Assembly (NCBI RefSeq): GCF_018638295.1
Contig: NZ_JABTTS010000010.1
Coordinates: forward strand, 236,636 to 300,635
Direction: 5' to 3'
Length of the DNA: 64,000 bases
Source of the DNA: Streptomyces sp. CHD11
Lineage (GTDB): Bacteria; Actinomycetota; Actinomycetes; Streptomycetales; Streptomycetaceae
This document shows positions 17,477-29,943 of this stretch, piece by piece. The notes beneath the pieces are model-generated. The model did not search any database, had not been told where the DNA came from, and saw only the letters and a program-made list of their open reading frames with translations. Within the stretch, counting starts at the first letter, position 1, and each line of letters starts with the position of its first letter. A program made the translations under genes and the position numbers.

Positions 17477-18095
17477 CCGAGGGACCCGGCCGGCCCGCGA
17501 CGGCCGGGCCGCGACGGCCGGGCCGCGACGGCCGGCCCACGACGGCCGGCGGCAGCGGACGCCGGGGGCGTAGGACTGGCGTGCGGAGCGGGTCTCCGTG
17601 TGGAGCGGCGCGGCTGTCGTCCGAGGTGGCACCGTCCGCATCGGTCGGGTGTCGCGCGGGCGCCAGGTCGCCGCCGGGAGCGGACGCCGGGCGGTGCGGG
17701 CGTCTGCGGTGCGGCGCGGTCGCGGGGCGAGCGGGGGTCGCCGCCCCGGGCGGAGGAGAGTGCCGCGCACGGAGATACGTCTGCGCGCCGGAGCGACGCG
17801 CGTGCCGCGTCGGGCGGACACCGCCTGAGGGCGCGGAGCCGGGCGCCGCGCACCCGGGACGGCCGCCGCGCGAGACGGAGATTGCCCGGGACGGGGTGGA
17901 CGACGGCCGCCGGGGAGCAGACCACCGCACGCGGCGACCGTCCGGGGCGCGCGGGGGGCCGGTGTTGCCCGGAAGCGGATCATCGTTGCTCGAAAACGAT
18001 CCACCGGCTTTCCATTGGCCCTTGCTGTGGCCTGCTCCGTTCACGTTTCCTCAGTGCTGCAGCAACCCCCCTTTTCTCCCTCAGCGAGGTCATTC
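17477..18095. other. 619-bp intergenic region upstream of pdxS
   Basis: It contains four tandem 14-bp repeats just after the upstream gene, and near its end an imperfect palindrome (about 17978-18003, GGATCATCGTT and AAAACGATCC) about 90 bp before pdxS. No coding region is evident. Confidence 0.45.
17494..17549 (+). repeat. Four tandem copies of a 14-bp unit
   Basis: The unit is GCCGCGACGGCCGG, at 17494, 17508, 17522 and 17536. The middle copies are exact; the outer ones differ at one or two positions. Each unit contains CCGCGACGG and CGGCCG-like self-complementary bases, so stable RNA structure and termination after the upstream gene are possible. Confidence 0.85.
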
Positions 18096-19007
18096 GTGTC
18101 CAGCACGCTCTCCGAAAACCAGGGTCCCGAGACCGGCACCGCCCGTGTGAAGCGAGGCATGGCCGAGCAGCTCAAGGGCGGCGTGATCATGGACGTCGTC
18201 ACTCCGGAGCAGGCGAAGATCGCCGAGGACGCCGGAGCCGTCGCCGTCATGGCCCTGGAACGGGTCCCGGCCGACATCCGCAAGGACGGCGGCGTCGCCC
18301 GCATGTCCGACCCGGACATGATCGAGGGCATCATCGGCGCGGTGTCCATCCCCGTGATGGCCAAGTCCCGCATCGGCCACTTCGTCGAGGCCCAGGTGCT
18401 CCAGTCGCTGGGCGTCGACTACATCGACGAGTCCGAGGTCCTCACCCCGGCCGACGAGGTCAACCACTCCGACAAGTGGGCCTTCACCACCCCCTTCGTC
18501 TGCGGCGCCACCAACCTCGGCGAGGCCCTGCGCCGTATCGCCGAGGGCGCCGCCATGATCCGCTCCAAGGGCGAGGCCGGCACCGGCAACGTCGTCGAGG
18601 CCGTCCGCCATCTGCGCCAGATCAAGAACGAGATCGCCAGGCTCCGCGGCTACGACAACAACGAGCTGTACGCCGCCGCCAAGGACCTGCGTGCCCCGTA
18701 CGAGCTGGTCAGGGAGGTCGCCGAGCTGGGCAAGCTCCCCGTCGTGCTGTTCTCCGCCGGTGGCGTGGCCACCCCGGCCGACGCCGCGCTGATGCGTCAG
18801 CTCGGCGCCGAGGGCGTCTTCGTGGGCTCCGGCATCTTCAAGTCCGGCGACCCGGCCAAGCGTGCCGCCGCCATCGTCAAGGCGACCACCTTCTACGACG
18901 ACCCGAAGATCATCGCGGAGGCGTCCCGTGACCTCGGCGAGGCCATGGTCGGCATCAACTGCGACACCCTCCCCGAGACCGAGCGCTATGCCAACCGCGG
19001 CTGGTAG
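18096..19007 (+). CDS. pdxS: Pyridoxal 5'-phosphate synthase, synthase subunit
   Basis: The 303-residue PdxS/SNZ (beta/alpha)8 barrel makes PLP from ribose 5-phosphate, glyceraldehyde 3-phosphate and ammonia. Very conserved blocks are present: [52 protein letters not shown], the lysine in [11 protein letters not shown], and [15 protein letters not shown] 18096 is chosen from the conserved N-terminus (SSTLSENQ) and a GAGG site upstream. It forms an operon with pdxT, which starts 6 bp on and supplies ammonia. Confidence 0.97.
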   Translation: MSSTLSENQGPETGTARVKRGMAEQLKGGVIMDVVTPEQAKIAEDAGAVAVMALERVPADIRKDGGVARMSDPDMIEGIIGAVSIPVMAKSRIGHFVEAQVLQSLGVDYIDESEVLTPADEVNHSDKWAFTTPFVCGATNLGEALRRIAEGAAMIRSKGEAGTGNVVEAVRHLRQIKNEIARLRGYDNNELYAAAKDLRAPYELVREVAELGKLPVVLFSAGGVATPADAALMRQLGAEGVFVGSGIFKSGDPAKRAAAIVKATTFYDDPKIIAEASRDLGEAMVGINCDTLPETERYANRGW

Positions 19008-19013
19008 CCCCGG

Positions 19014-19622
19014 ATGACCGACGCACCCGTCATCGGCGTCCTGGCCCTCCAGGGCGACGTCCGGGAGCACCTCGTCGCCCTGGCCGCGGCCGACGCCGTG
19101 GCCAGGCCGGTCAGGCGCCCCGAGGAGCTCGCCGAGGTGGACGGCCTGGTCCTCCCCGGCGGCGAGTCCACCACGATCTCCAAGCTGGCCGTGCTGTTCG
19201 GCCTGATGGAGCCCCTGCGCGCGCGTGTGCGGGACGGCATGCCCGTCTACGGGACCTGCGCCGGCATGATCATGCTGGCCGACAAGATCCTCGACCCCCG
19301 CTCCGGCCAGGAGACCGTAGGCGGCATCGACATGATCGTGCGCCGCAACGCCTTCGGACGGCAGAACGAGTCCTTCGAAGCCGCGGTCGACGTCCGGGGC
19401 GTCCCGGGCGAACCGGTCGAGGGCGTCTTCATCCGCGCGCCCTGGGTGGAGTCCGTCGGCGCCTCGGTGGAGGTGCTCGCCGAGCACGGCGGCCACATCG
19501 TCGCGGTCCGCCAGGGCCACGCCCTGGCCACGTCGTTCCACCCGGAACTGACCGGCGACCACCGCGTGCACGCCCTGTTCGTCGGCATGACACGCGCGAA
19601 GTGGGCGGCCGAGTCCTTGTAG
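19014..19622 (+). CDS. pdxT: Pyridoxal 5'-phosphate synthase, glutaminase subunit
   Basis: The 202-residue class I glutamine amidotransferase of the PdxT/SNO family hydrolyses glutamine and channels ammonia to PdxS. The nucleophile cysteine lies in [11 protein letters not shown] (about residue 82), the His/Glu pair in SFHPEL, and the oxyanion strand in LPGGESTT. It starts 6 bp after pdxS. A possible -10 for yebC (TAGGAT, 19620) overlaps its stop codon. Confidence 0.96.
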   Translation: MTDAPVIGVLALQGDVREHLVALAAADAVARPVRRPEELAEVDGLVLPGGESTTISKLAVLFGLMEPLRARVRDGMPVYGTCAGMIMLADKILDPRSGQETVGGIDMIVRRNAFGRQNESFEAAVDVRGVPGEPVEGVFIRAPWVESVGASVEVLAEHGGHIVAVRQGHALATSFHPELTGDHRVHALFVGMTRAKWAAESL

Positions 19623-19670
19623 GATTCCTGCGTTCGTTGCAGAGATGGGTTATGCGAAGGAGACAGGCAG

Positions 19671-20423
19671 ATGTCCGGCCACTCTAAATGGGCCACGACG
19701 AAGCACAAGAAGGCCGTGATCGATGCCAAGCGCGGCAAGCTCTTCGCGAAGCTGATCAAGAACATCGAGGTCGCCGCGCGGATGGGCGGCGTCGACCTGG
19801 ACGGCAACCCCACGCTCTACGACGCCGTTCAGAAGGCCAAGAAGCAGTCGGTACCGAACAAGAACATCGACTCCGCCATCAAGCGCGGTGGCGGTCTCGA
19901 GGCGGGTGGCGCCGAATACGAGACGATCATGTACGAGGGCTACGGTCCCAACGGTGTCGCGGTGCTCATCGAGTGCCTCACCGACAACCGCAACCGTGCC
20001 GCCTCGGACGTGCGCGTCGCCATGACCCGCAACGGGGGTTCCATGGCCGATCCGGGCTCCGTGTCGTACCTGTTCCACCGCAAGGGCGTGGTGATCGTGC
20101 CCAAGGGCGAGCTGAGCGAGGACGACGTCCTCACCGCCGTCCTGGACGCGGGCGCCGAGGAGGTCAACGACCTCGGTGAGTCCTTCGAGGTGCTCAGCGA
20201 GGCCACCGACCTCGTCGCGGTGCGCACCGCCCTGCAGGACGCCGGCATCGACTACGACTCCGCCGAGGCCAACTTCGTCCCGACCATGCAGGTCGAGCTG
20301 GACGAGGAGGGCGCCAAGAAGATCTTCAGGCTCATCGACGCCCTGGAGGACAGCGACGACGTGCAGAACGTCTTCGCCAACTTCGACGTGAGCGACGAGA
20401 TCATGGAGAAGGTCGACGCGTAA
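19671..20423 (+). CDS. yebC: YebC/PmpR/TACO1-family protein
   Basis: The 250-residue protein has the diagnostic N-terminus [20 protein letters not shown] and [13 protein letters not shown], then the acidic [14 protein letters not shown] block. The family was long annotated as transcriptional regulators; recent work on relatives supports a role with the ribosome at difficult (proline-rich) stretches. ATG 19671 has GGAGA upstream. It lies between pdxT and the ruv genes, as in many actinobacteria. Confidence 0.93.
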   Translation: MSGHSKWATTKHKKAVIDAKRGKLFAKLIKNIEVAARMGGVDLDGNPTLYDAVQKAKKQSVPNKNIDSAIKRGGGLEAGGAEYETIMYEGYGPNGVAVLIECLTDNRNRAASDVRVAMTRNGGSMADPGSVSYLFHRKGVVIVPKGELSEDDVLTAVLDAGAEEVNDLGESFEVLSEATDLVAVRTALQDAGIDYDSAEANFVPTMQVELDEEGAKKIFRLIDALEDSDDVQNVFANFDVSDEIMEKVDA

Positions 20424-20617
20424 CGCGTCCACTGCTGAGCGGGCCGGCGGGGCACACTCCGTCGGCCCCTCGCTCTGTCGGTGGCACCCGATAGCCTGGC
20501 ATGCGTCAAAGATCACCGTCCATGGGCCGCGACCGTCAGCCGGGGGACCCCGGCGGCGATCGACCAGGTCCGCGGGAGCGGCGGCGGTCCAGCCGCGAAG
20601 AGGGAAGGGTGCGGCGC

Positions 20618-21184
20618 GTGCGCGTACTGGGGGTGGACCCGGGGCTGACCCGGTGCGGCGTCGGCGTCGTGGAGGGTGTCGCCGGGCGGCCGCTCACCCT
20701 GCTCGGCGTGGGAGTCGTCCGCACGGCGGCGGACGCCGACCTGGGACACCGTCTCGTCGCCGTCGAACAGGGCCTCGAGCAGTGGCTGGACGAGTACCGG
20801 CCCGACCGTGTCGCCGTGGAGCGTGTCTTCAGCCAGCACAACGTACGTACGGTGATGGGCACCGCCCAGGCCAGCGCGGTGGCGATCCTGTGCGCCTCCC
20901 GTCGCGGCATACCCGTCGCCCTGCACACGCCCAGCGAGGTCAAGGCCGCGGTGACCGGCTCGGGCCGCGCCGACAAGGCCCAGGTCGGCGCCATGGTCAC
21001 CCGGCTGCTGCGGCTCGACGCCCCGCCGAAACCCGCCGACGCCGCCGACGCCCTCGCGCTCGCCATCTGCCACATCTGGCGCGCCCCCGCCCAGAACCGG
21101 CTCCAGCAGGCCGCCGCCCTGCACGCCTCGAAAGCCTCTCGCGCACCACAAGCCCCGCACGCAACGAAAGGCCGTACGGCATGA
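20618..21184 (+). CDS. ruvC: Holliday junction resolvase RuvC
   Basis: The 188-residue RNase H-fold nuclease cuts Holliday junctions with RuvAB. Catalytic acids are visible: Asp in GVDPGLTRC (residue 6), Glu in [11 protein letters not shown], and the C-terminal pair in [16 protein letters not shown] 20618 is preferred because AGGGAAGGG lies 8 bp before it and the protein then starts at the first beta strand; an in-frame ATG at 20501 would add 39 Arg-rich residues. A Thr/Ala-rich tail follows residue 165. ruvA overlaps its stop (ATGA). Confidence 0.95.
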   Translation: MRVLGVDPGLTRCGVGVVEGVAGRPLTLLGVGVVRTAADADLGHRLVAVEQGLEQWLDEYRPDRVAVERVFSQHNVRTVMGTAQASAVAILCASRRGIPVALHTPSEVKAAVTGSGRADKAQVGAMVTRLLRLDAPPKPADAADALALAICHIWRAPAQNRLQQAAALHASKASRAPQAPHATKGRTA

Positions 21185-21786
21185 TCGCCTTCGTCAGTGG
21201 CCCGGTCGCCGCCCTCGCCCCCAACGCCGCGGTGGTCGAGGTCGGCGGCGTCGGCATGGCCGTCCAGTGCACGCCGGGCACCCTGTCCACGCTCCGCGTC
21301 GGCCGGCCCGCGAAACTCGCCACCTCCCTCGTCGTGCGCGAGGACTCCCTGACCCTGTACGGCTTCGCCGACGACGACGAGCGCCAGGTCTTCGAACTGC
21401 TCCAGACCGCCAGCGGCGTCGGTCCCCGGCTGGCCCAGGCGATGCTCGCCGTGCACGCTCCCGACGCGCTGCGCGCGGCCGTCGCCGCCGGCGACGAGAA
21501 GGCGCTGACCGCCGTCCCCGGCATCGGCAAGAAGGGCGCCCAGAAACTGCTCCTGGAGCTGAAGGACCGCCTGGGCGCGCCGGCGGGGGGCCCCGCCGCC
21601 GGCGCACCGGTCACCACCGGCTGGCGCGACCAGCTGCACGCCGCCCTGATCGGCCTCGGGTACGCGAGCCGCGAGGCCGACGAGGCCGTGTCCGCCGTGG
21701 CGCCCCGGGCGGAGGCCGCCGGGGGCACCCCGCAGGTGGGGCAGCTGCTGAAGGCCGCCCTGCAGACCCTGAACCGCGCCCGATAG
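21181..21786 (+). CDS. ruvA: Holliday junction DNA-binding protein RuvA
   Basis: The 201-residue protein binds four-way junctions as a tetramer and loads RuvB. Domain I is an OB fold ([22 protein letters not shown]), domain II has two helix-hairpin-helix motifs ([17 protein letters not shown] and [19 protein letters not shown]). A Gly/Pro linker leads to the C-terminal RuvB-contact domain ([15 protein letters not shown]). ATG 21181 overlaps the ruvC stop by 4 bp. Confidence 0.96.
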   Translation: MIAFVSGPVAALAPNAAVVEVGGVGMAVQCTPGTLSTLRVGRPAKLATSLVVREDSLTLYGFADDDERQVFELLQTASGVGPRLAQAMLAVHAPDALRAAVAAGDEKALTAVPGIGKKGAQKLLLELKDRLGAPAGGPAAGAPVTTGWRDQLHAALIGLGYASREADEAVSAVAPRAEAAGGTPQVGQLLKAALQTLNRAR

Positions 21787-21828
21787 CCCGCGGCCGAGAG
21801 CCCGTACCGAGAGCTGAGGCACACGCAC

Positions 21829-22899
21829 ATGAACTGGGACGACACGACCGACACCTCCGACGGGGAGCGGCTCGTCGGTGCGTCCGCCGACGGCGAGGAC
21901 CAGGCGGTCGAGGCCGCCCTGCGCCCCAAGGACCTGGGCGAGTTCATCGGCCAGGAGAAGGTCCGCGAGCAGCTGGACCTCGTCCTGCGCGCCGCGCGCG
22001 CACGCGGGGCCACGGCCGACCATGTGCTGCTCTCCGGCGCCCCGGGCCTCGGCAAGACCACCCTCTCGATGATCATCGCGGCCGAGATGGGAGCCCCCAT
22101 CCGCATCACCTCGGGCCCGGCCATCCAGCACGCCGGAGACCTCGCGGCGATCCTCTCCTCCCTCCAGGAGGGCGAGGTGTTCTTCCTCGACGAGATCCAC
22201 CGCATGTCGAGGCCCGCCGAGGAGATGCTCTACATGGCGATGGAGGACTTCCGCGTCGACGTCATCGTCGGCAAGGGCCCCGGCGCCACCGCCATCCCCC
22301 TCGAACTGCCGCCCTTCACCCTGGTCGGCGCCACCACCCGGGCCGGCCTCCTGCCGCCCCCGCTGCGCGACCGCTTCGGCTTCACCGCGCACATGGAGTT
22401 CTACGAGCCGGCCGAACTGGAACGGGTCGTCCACCGCTCGGCGAGCCTGCTCGACGTGGAGATCGACCCGGACGGCGCCGCGGAGATCGCCGGGCGCTCC
22501 CGCGGCACGCCCCGCATCGCCAACCGTCTCCTGCGCCGTGTCCGGGACTACGCGCAGGTCAAGGCCGACGGGCTGATCACCAAGGACATCGCCGCGGCGG
22601 CCCTCGCCGTCTACGAGGTCGACGCCCGCGGCCTCGACCGGCTGGACCGGGGGGTGCTCGAGGCCCTCCTCAAGCTGTTCGGCGGCGGTCCGGTGGGCCT
22701 GTCCACGCTCGCTGTCGCGGTGGGGGAGGAGCGTGAGACCGTGGAAGAGGTGGCCGAGCCCTTCCTGGTACGGGAGGGACTGCTCGCCCGCACCCCCCGC
22801 GGACGGGTTGCCACTCCGGCGGCCTGGGCGCATCTCGGCCTCACCCCGCCCCGCTCGCAGGCCACCGGAAACGGACAAGGGAACCTGTTCGGGGCGTGA
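21829..22899 (+). CDS. ruvB: Holliday junction helicase RuvB
   Basis: The 356-residue AAA+ motor drives branch migration. It has Walker [11 protein letters not shown], Walker B FFLDEIHR, sensor-1 and arginine-finger region ([19 protein letters not shown]) and a C-terminal winged helix ending [13 protein letters not shown]. It lies 42 bp after ruvA, completing ruvCAB in the usual order. Confidence 0.97.
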   Translation: MNWDDTTDTSDGERLVGASADGEDQAVEAALRPKDLGEFIGQEKVREQLDLVLRAARARGATADHVLLSGAPGLGKTTLSMIIAAEMGAPIRITSGPAIQHAGDLAAILSSLQEGEVFFLDEIHRMSRPAEEMLYMAMEDFRVDVIVGKGPGATAIPLELPPFTLVGATTRAGLLPPPLRDRFGFTAHMEFYEPAELERVVHRSASLLDVEIDPDGAAEIAGRSRGTPRIANRLLRRVRDYAQVKADGLITKDIAAAALAVYEVDARGLDRLDRGVLEALLKLFGGGPVGLSTLAVAVGEERETVEEVAEPFLVREGLLARTPRGRVATPAAWAHLGLTPPRSQATGNGQGNLFGA

Positions 22900-23065
22900 G
22901 AGCGAGAGCACTGGCCCGGGCAGGAACCCGGGTGCCATGCTGAGCGTTGTTCCGTTGGCGCGGACTCGCTTAGACTCCGCCGATGCCGCCCTTGCCGGCG
23001 GCACCACATACCCCCAACCATCAGGCCGTTCACCATCGCGGTCGTGTTGAAGGAAGTTCCGACCC

Positions 23066-23566
23066 GTGAGTCTCCTGACCCTCCTCCCGTTCATTGTGCT
23101 CATCGGGGCCATGTTCCTGATGACCCGGTCGGCCAAGAAGAAGCAGCAGCAGGCCATCGACATGCGGAACCAGATGCAGCCCGGTTCCGGCGTCCGCACC
23201 ATCGGGGGCATGTACGCCACGGTCAAGGAGGTCAGCGAGGACACGGTCCTCCTCGACGCCGGTCCGGGTGTGGAGCTGCTGTTCGCGAAGAACTCGATCG
23301 GTGCCGTCCTGACGGACGAGGAGTACAACCGCATCGTCCACGGCATCGAGCACGACCTGAAGGCCGACACCGACGTCGTCCCCGACGACGCCTCCTCCCT
23401 CACCGGGACCGACGACTCCTCCGACGCTGCCGCCGTCTCCGACGACACGCCTGTCGACCTCGGCAAGAAGGACGCGGCCGACGAGCCGGCCGACGCCGAC
23501 ACCGCCGACGAGGCGAAGGCTGACGCGCAGCCGAAGAAGTCCGAGGGCGACTCCGAGGCGAAGTAG
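23066..23566 (+). CDS. yajC: Preprotein translocase subunit YajC
   Basis: The 166-residue protein has one N-terminal transmembrane helix (LLPFIVLIGAMFLMTRSAKKKQQQ) and the conserved cytoplasmic core (MQPGSGVRTIGGMYATVKEV). An unusually long acidic C-terminal tail rich in Asp, Ala and Thr (residues 105-166) is typical of Streptomyces. YajC associates with SecDF. GTG 23066 follows AAGGAAG. A strong hairpin separates it from secD. Confidence 0.93.
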   Translation: MSLLTLLPFIVLIGAMFLMTRSAKKKQQQAIDMRNQMQPGSGVRTIGGMYATVKEVSEDTVLLDAGPGVELLFAKNSIGAVLTDEEYNRIVHGIEHDLKADTDVVPDDASSLTGTDDSSDAAAVSDDTPVDLGKKDAADEPADADTADEAKADAQPKKSEGDSEAK

Positions 23567-23567
23567 T

Positions 23568-23622
23568 CATGTCCCGGGGGGGGGGCGGGCGCGCGGGTAC
23601 TGCCCGCGCGCCCCGGGACATG
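23568..23622 (+). other. Large hairpin with G10 tract between yajC and secD
   Basis: CATGTCCCGGGG (23568-23579) pairs with CCCCGGGACATG (23611-23622). Inside, GCGCGCGGG can pair with CCCGCGCGC. The left side carries ten consecutive G, then further GGG runs. It begins right after the yajC stop, so it could terminate or attenuate transcription into secDF. A G-quadruplex is also conceivable. Confidence 0.7.
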
Positions 23623-23707
23623 CCCAGCTCGCACGGAATCCCCACCATGTCATGACCGCGCCGCATCCTGATCCGGTGCGAGGCGGCTCGAGAGGGAGTA
23701 CGAGAAG

Positions 23708-25486
23708 GTGGCAGCACTCAAAAAGGGAAAGAACGCGAGCGCCACAAGTAAGCCGTGGCGCTCGCTGGTTCTGATCCTGATCGCCACGGTGGCGCTCACG
23801 GGGGGGATGTTCGCTTCCGGGCACACCACACCGCGCCTCGGTATCGACCTGGCCGGGGGCACGAGCATCACCCTGGCCGCGGTCCCCGAGGCCGGCCGGG
23901 AGTCCGCGATCAACAAGACCAACATGGACACCGCGGTCTCCATCATGGAGCGGCGTGTCAACGGTCTCGGTGTCTCCGAGGCCGAGGTCCAGACGCAGGG
24001 CACCCGCAACATCATCGTCAACATTCCCAAGGGCACGAACTCCAAGCAGGCCCGGGAACAGGTGGGCACCACCGCCAAGCTCTACTTCCGCCCGGTCATC
24101 GCCACCGAACTCTCCGGCGGCGGAGCCGCCCCAGCGCCCAGTGCGACCGGCGACGGCTCGGAGCAGGGCTCCGGCGGGGACAAGGCGACCGACAAGGCGA
24201 CCGACGGCTCGTCGCCGTCCGCCTCCGCCGGCCCGTCGGCGAGCGCCACCACCCAGGGCCGCGCGGTCACCGACGCCCTGAAGGCCGACGAGAGCCCCTC
24301 CGGCTCCCCGAGCGGCAAGGCCGACGACGAGCCCGAGGCCTCCCCGTCCGCCGCCGGTGGCGCCGGCGGCGACGCCGACAGCAAGCTCCAGGCCCAGTAC
24401 GCCGCGCTCGACTGCACCAAGGAGAGCGTCCGCGCCAAGGCCGGTGACGGCTCCACGGCCACCGACTCGATCGTCGCCTGCGGCCAGAACTCCCAGGGCC
24501 AGTGGCAGAAGTACGTCCTCGGCCCCGCCGCGGTCGACGGCACGGACGTCGACGAGGCCGACGCCGTCCTGAACACGCAGACCGGTGCCGGCTGGATCGT
24601 CACCATGGGGTTCACTGACAAGGGCGCCGAGAAGTTCGCCGACATCACCGGCCAGCTCGCCCAGAAGCAGTCCCCGCAGAACCAGTTCGCCATCGTCCTG
24701 GACAACGAGGTCGTCTCCGACCCGTATGTCAGCCAGGCTCTGACCGGTGGGAACGCCGAGATCTCCGGCAACTTCAACCAGCAGTCGTCCCAGGAACTGG
24801 CCAACATGCTGTCCTACGGCGCGCTGCCGCTGACCTTCCGCGAGGACAGCGTCACCACCGTCACCGCCGCGCTCGGCGGTGAGCAGCTCAGGGCCGGTCT
24901 GATCGCCGGCGCCATCGGCATCGCCCTGGTCGTCCTCTACCTGCTGGTCTACTACCGCGGTCTGTCGTTCATCGCCATCGCCTCCCTGCTGGTCTCCGCG
25001 GCGCTCACCTACGTGATCATGTCGCTGCTCGGCCCGGCCATCGGCTTCGCGCTGAACCTCCCGGCCGTCTGCGGAGCCATCGTCGCGATCGGCATCACGG
25101 CGGACTCGTTCATCGTGTTCTTCGAACGGGTCCGGGACGAGATCCGCGAGGGCCGCACGCTGCGCCCCTCCGTGGAGCGGGCCTGGCCGCGTGCCCGGCG
25201 CACCATCCTGGTCTCCGACTTCGTGTCGTTCCTCGCCGCCGCCGTGCTCTTCGTCGTCACCGTCGGCAAGGTCCAGGGCTTCGCGTTCACGCTCGGTCTG
25301 ACCACCGTGCTCGACGTCGTGGTGGTGTTCCTCTTCACCAAACCCCTGCTCACGCTGATGGCCCGCCGGAAGTTCTTCGCCGGCGGCCACAAGTGGTCCG
25401 GACTCGACCCGAAGGCGCTGGGTGCGAAACCACCCCTGCGCCGCACCCGCCGTCCCTCCGCCCCTGCCATGACGAAGGAGGCGTGA
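23708..25486 (+). CDS. secD: Protein translocase subunit SecD
   Basis: The 592-residue RND-type membrane protein uses proton flow to help pull secreted proteins across the membrane. It has TM1 (SLVLILIATVALTGGMF), the LGIDLAGGTSI motif, a large extracytoplasmic domain with MERRVNGLGVSEAEVQ, and five C-terminal helices including GITADSFIVFFERVRDEIREG. A low-complexity insert of Ser/Ala/Gly/Asp at about residues 135-220 interrupts the first outer domain, as in other streptomycetes. GTG 23708 follows GAGAAGG. Confidence 0.95.
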   Translation: MAALKKGKNASATSKPWRSLVLILIATVALTGGMFASGHTTPRLGIDLAGGTSITLAAVPEAGRESAINKTNMDTAVSIMERRVNGLGVSEAEVQTQGTRNIIVNIPKGTNSKQAREQVGTTAKLYFRPVIATELSGGGAAPAPSATGDGSEQGSGGDKATDKATDGSSPSASAGPSASATTQGRAVTDALKADESPSGSPSGKADDEPEASPSAAGGAGGDADSKLQAQYAALDCTKESVRAKAGDGSTATDSIVACGQNSQGQWQKYVLGPAAVDGTDVDEADAVLNTQTGAGWIVTMGFTDKGAEKFADITGQLAQKQSPQNQFAIVLDNEVVSDPYVSQALTGGNAEISGNFNQQSSQELANMLSYGALPLTFREDSVTTVTAALGGEQLRAGLIAGAIGIALVVLYLLVYYRGLSFIAIASLLVSAALTYVIMSLLGPAIGFALNLPAVCGAIVAIGITADSFIVFFERVRDEIREGRTLRPSVERAWPRARRTILVSDFVSFLAAAVLFVVTVGKVQGFAFTLGLTTVLDVVVVFLFTKPLLTLMARRKFFAGGHKWSGLDPKALGAKPPLRRTRRPSAPAMTKEA

Positions 25487-25489
25487 GAG

Positions 25490-26605
25490 ATGTCGAGACT
25501 CGGCACCCTCGGGGCCCGGCTGCACCACGGTGAGGTCGGCTACGACTTCGTCAAGAACCGCAGGATCTGGTACGGCGTCTCCATCCTGATCACCATCCTG
25601 GCCATCGCCGGCCTGGGCGTGCGCGGCCTGCACATGGGCATCGAGTTCCAGGGCGGAGCGGTCTTCACCACCCCGAAGAACATGACCGTCTCGGTCGCCA
25701 CGGCCGAGGAGTACGCGGAGGAGGCGTCCGGTCACGACGCCATCGTCCAGCAGCTCGGCGACGGCAGCATGCGCATCCAGGTCGCCGGCATCGACACCGG
25801 GACCTCGGACAAGATCAAGGAAACGCTCGCCGAGGACCTGAAGGTCGACGCCGAGCAGCTCAACGCCGAGCTGGTCGGACCGAGCTGGGGCGAGCAGATC
25901 GCCAACAAGGCCTGGCAAGGCCTCGGCATCTTCATGGTCCTCGTCGTGATCTACCTCGCGATCGCCTTCGAGTGGCGCATGGCGATCGCCGCGTTCGTCG
26001 CTCTGGTCCACGACATCACGATCACCGTCGGCGTCTACGCACTCGTCGGCTTCGAGGTCACACCGGGCACGGTGATCGGTCTGCTGACCATCCTCGGCTA
26101 CTCGCTGTATGACACGGTCGTCGTCTTCGACAGCCTCAAGGAACAGACGAAGGACATCACCAAACAGACTCGCTGGACGTACGGCGAGATCGCCAACCGC
26201 TCCATCAACAGCACCCTGGTCCGCTCGATCAACACCACGGTGGTCGCGCTGCTGCCGGTGGCGGGTCTGCTGTTCATCGGCGGTGGTGTCCTCGGCGCCG
26301 GCATGCTGAACGACATCTCGCTGTCGCTGTTCGTCGGCCTCGCCGCCGGTGCGTACTCCTCGATCTTCATCGCCACTCCGCTCGTCGCCGACCTCAAGGA
26401 GCTCGAGCCGGGGATGAAGTCGCTGAAGAAGCGGGTCATGGCCAAGCGTGCCCAGGACGCGAACGAGGACGGGGACCCGCAGCCGGCCACGGTCACCGGC
26501 GGGGGCCACGGCGACGACGCCGGGGACATCACGCCGGCGGTCGTCGGACCGCGCAGCCGGCCCGCCTCCCGCGGCCGGGGCCGTCCTTCCGGGAAGCGCC
26601 GATGA
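25490..26605 (+). CDS. secF: Protein translocase subunit SecF
   Basis: The 371-residue partner of SecD has TM1 (VSILITILAIAGLGVRGL), GIEFQGGAVF, an outer domain and five further helices with LTILGYSLYDTVVVFDSLKE and the NRSINSTLVRSINT motif. A charged, Gly/Pro-rich cytoplasmic tail follows residue 310. It starts 3 bp after secD; its stop overlaps apt. Confidence 0.96.
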   Translation: MSRLGTLGARLHHGEVGYDFVKNRRIWYGVSILITILAIAGLGVRGLHMGIEFQGGAVFTTPKNMTVSVATAEEYAEEASGHDAIVQQLGDGSMRIQVAGIDTGTSDKIKETLAEDLKVDAEQLNAELVGPSWGEQIANKAWQGLGIFMVLVVIYLAIAFEWRMAIAAFVALVHDITITVGVYALVGFEVTPGTVIGLLTILGYSLYDTVVVFDSLKEQTKDITKQTRWTYGEIANRSINSTLVRSINTTVVALLPVAGLLFIGGGVLGAGMLNDISLSLFVGLAAGAYSSIFIATPLVADLKELEPGMKSLKKRVMAKRAQDANEDGDPQPATVTGGGHGDDAGDITPAVVGPRSRPASRGRGRPSGKRR

Positions 26606-27150
26606 CCGACCTCACCGGCATCCAGGACCTGCTGCTCAGCCGGATCCGGGACGTGGCGGACCACCCGGAGCCGGGGGTGATGTTCAAGGACATCACCCCG
26701 CTCCTGGCGGATCCGGCGGCCTTCTCGGCGCTCAGCGACGCCCTCGCGGGCATCGCCCGGAGTACCGGCGCCACCAAGATCGTCGGTCTGGAGGCCCGGG
26801 GCTTCATCCTCGGCGCCCCGGTCGCCGTCCGCGCCGGCCTCGGCTTCATCCCCGTACGCAAGGCGGGCAAGCTCCCCGGAGCGACCCTCAGCCAGGCCTA
26901 CGACCTGGAGTACGGCTCCGCCGAGATCGAGGTGCACGCGGAGGATCTGACCGACAGCGACCGGGTCCTGGTGGTCGACGACGTCCTCGCCACCGGAGGC
27001 ACCGCCGAGGCCGCCGTCCAGCTCATCCGCAGGGCGGGCGCCGAGGTCGCGGGCCTCGCCGTGCTGATGGAGCTGGGCTTCCTCGGCGGCCGGGCCCGGG
27101 TGGAGCCCGCTCTGGCCGGCGCCCCACTGGAGGCGCTGCTCACGGTCTGA
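26602..27150 (+). CDS. apt: Adenine phosphoribosyltransferase
   Basis: The 182-residue purine salvage enzyme converts adenine and PRPP to AMP. It shows the APRT pattern PGVMFKDITPLLADP, EARGFILGAPVA, RKAGKLPG, and the PRPP loop VLVVDDVLATGGTAEAA. ATG 26602 overlaps the secF stop by 4 bp. It sits between secDF and relA, an arrangement shared by many actinobacteria. Confidence 0.96.
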   Translation: MTDLTGIQDLLLSRIRDVADHPEPGVMFKDITPLLADPAAFSALSDALAGIARSTGATKIVGLEARGFILGAPVAVRAGLGFIPVRKAGKLPGATLSQAYDLEYGSAEIEVHAEDLTDSDRVLVVDDVLATGGTAEAAVQLIRRAGAEVAGLAVLMELGFLGGRARVEPALAGAPLEALLTV

Positions 27151-27191
27151 CCGGCCCGGAACGGGCGAATCCGGCTATATCACACCACGCG

Positions 27192-27230
27192 GGCGGACCC
27201 GGAGGAATCCGGCGTCCGCCTCGTGCGTTT
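27192..27230 (+). terminator. Hairpin after apt
   Basis: GGCGGAC (27192-27198) pairs with GTCCGCC (27214-27220), with an inner CCGGA/TCCGG stem around GGAA. A CGTTT run follows at 27225-27230. It lies between apt and relA. Confidence 0.65.
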
Positions 27231-27342
27231 CCCGGGTAGACGGTCCTCACACCGCTCCGAAGGCGATCCGCGGGCGGGGGATCGCTACCATGGGGGCTCC
27301 GGAACCTGACCGGGGGACCCGGATCGCGCACGAGGAGCCCTC

Positions 27343-29871
<2,529 letters not shown>

Positions 29872-29873
29872 AC

Positions 29874-29922
29874 GCACGGAAGAGGGGCTGCCGTACCAGG
29901 TACGGCAGCCCCTCTTCCGTGC
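29874..29922. terminator. Bidirectional terminator between relA and the DUF349 gene
   Basis: A perfect 24-bp inverted repeat (29874-29897 with 29899-29922) lies between two convergent genes and begins 3 bp after the relA stop. It can serve both strands. Confidence 0.92.
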
Positions 29923-29943
29923 GGGTCAGAACCCGGGGAACAC

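Noticed and set aside
16558..18150. 530-codon plus-strand open frame spanning two intergenic gaps and the LemA-like gene
   Set aside because: It runs out of frame over a real gene, has no ribosome site, and reads as Gly/Arg-rich noise with no family pattern.
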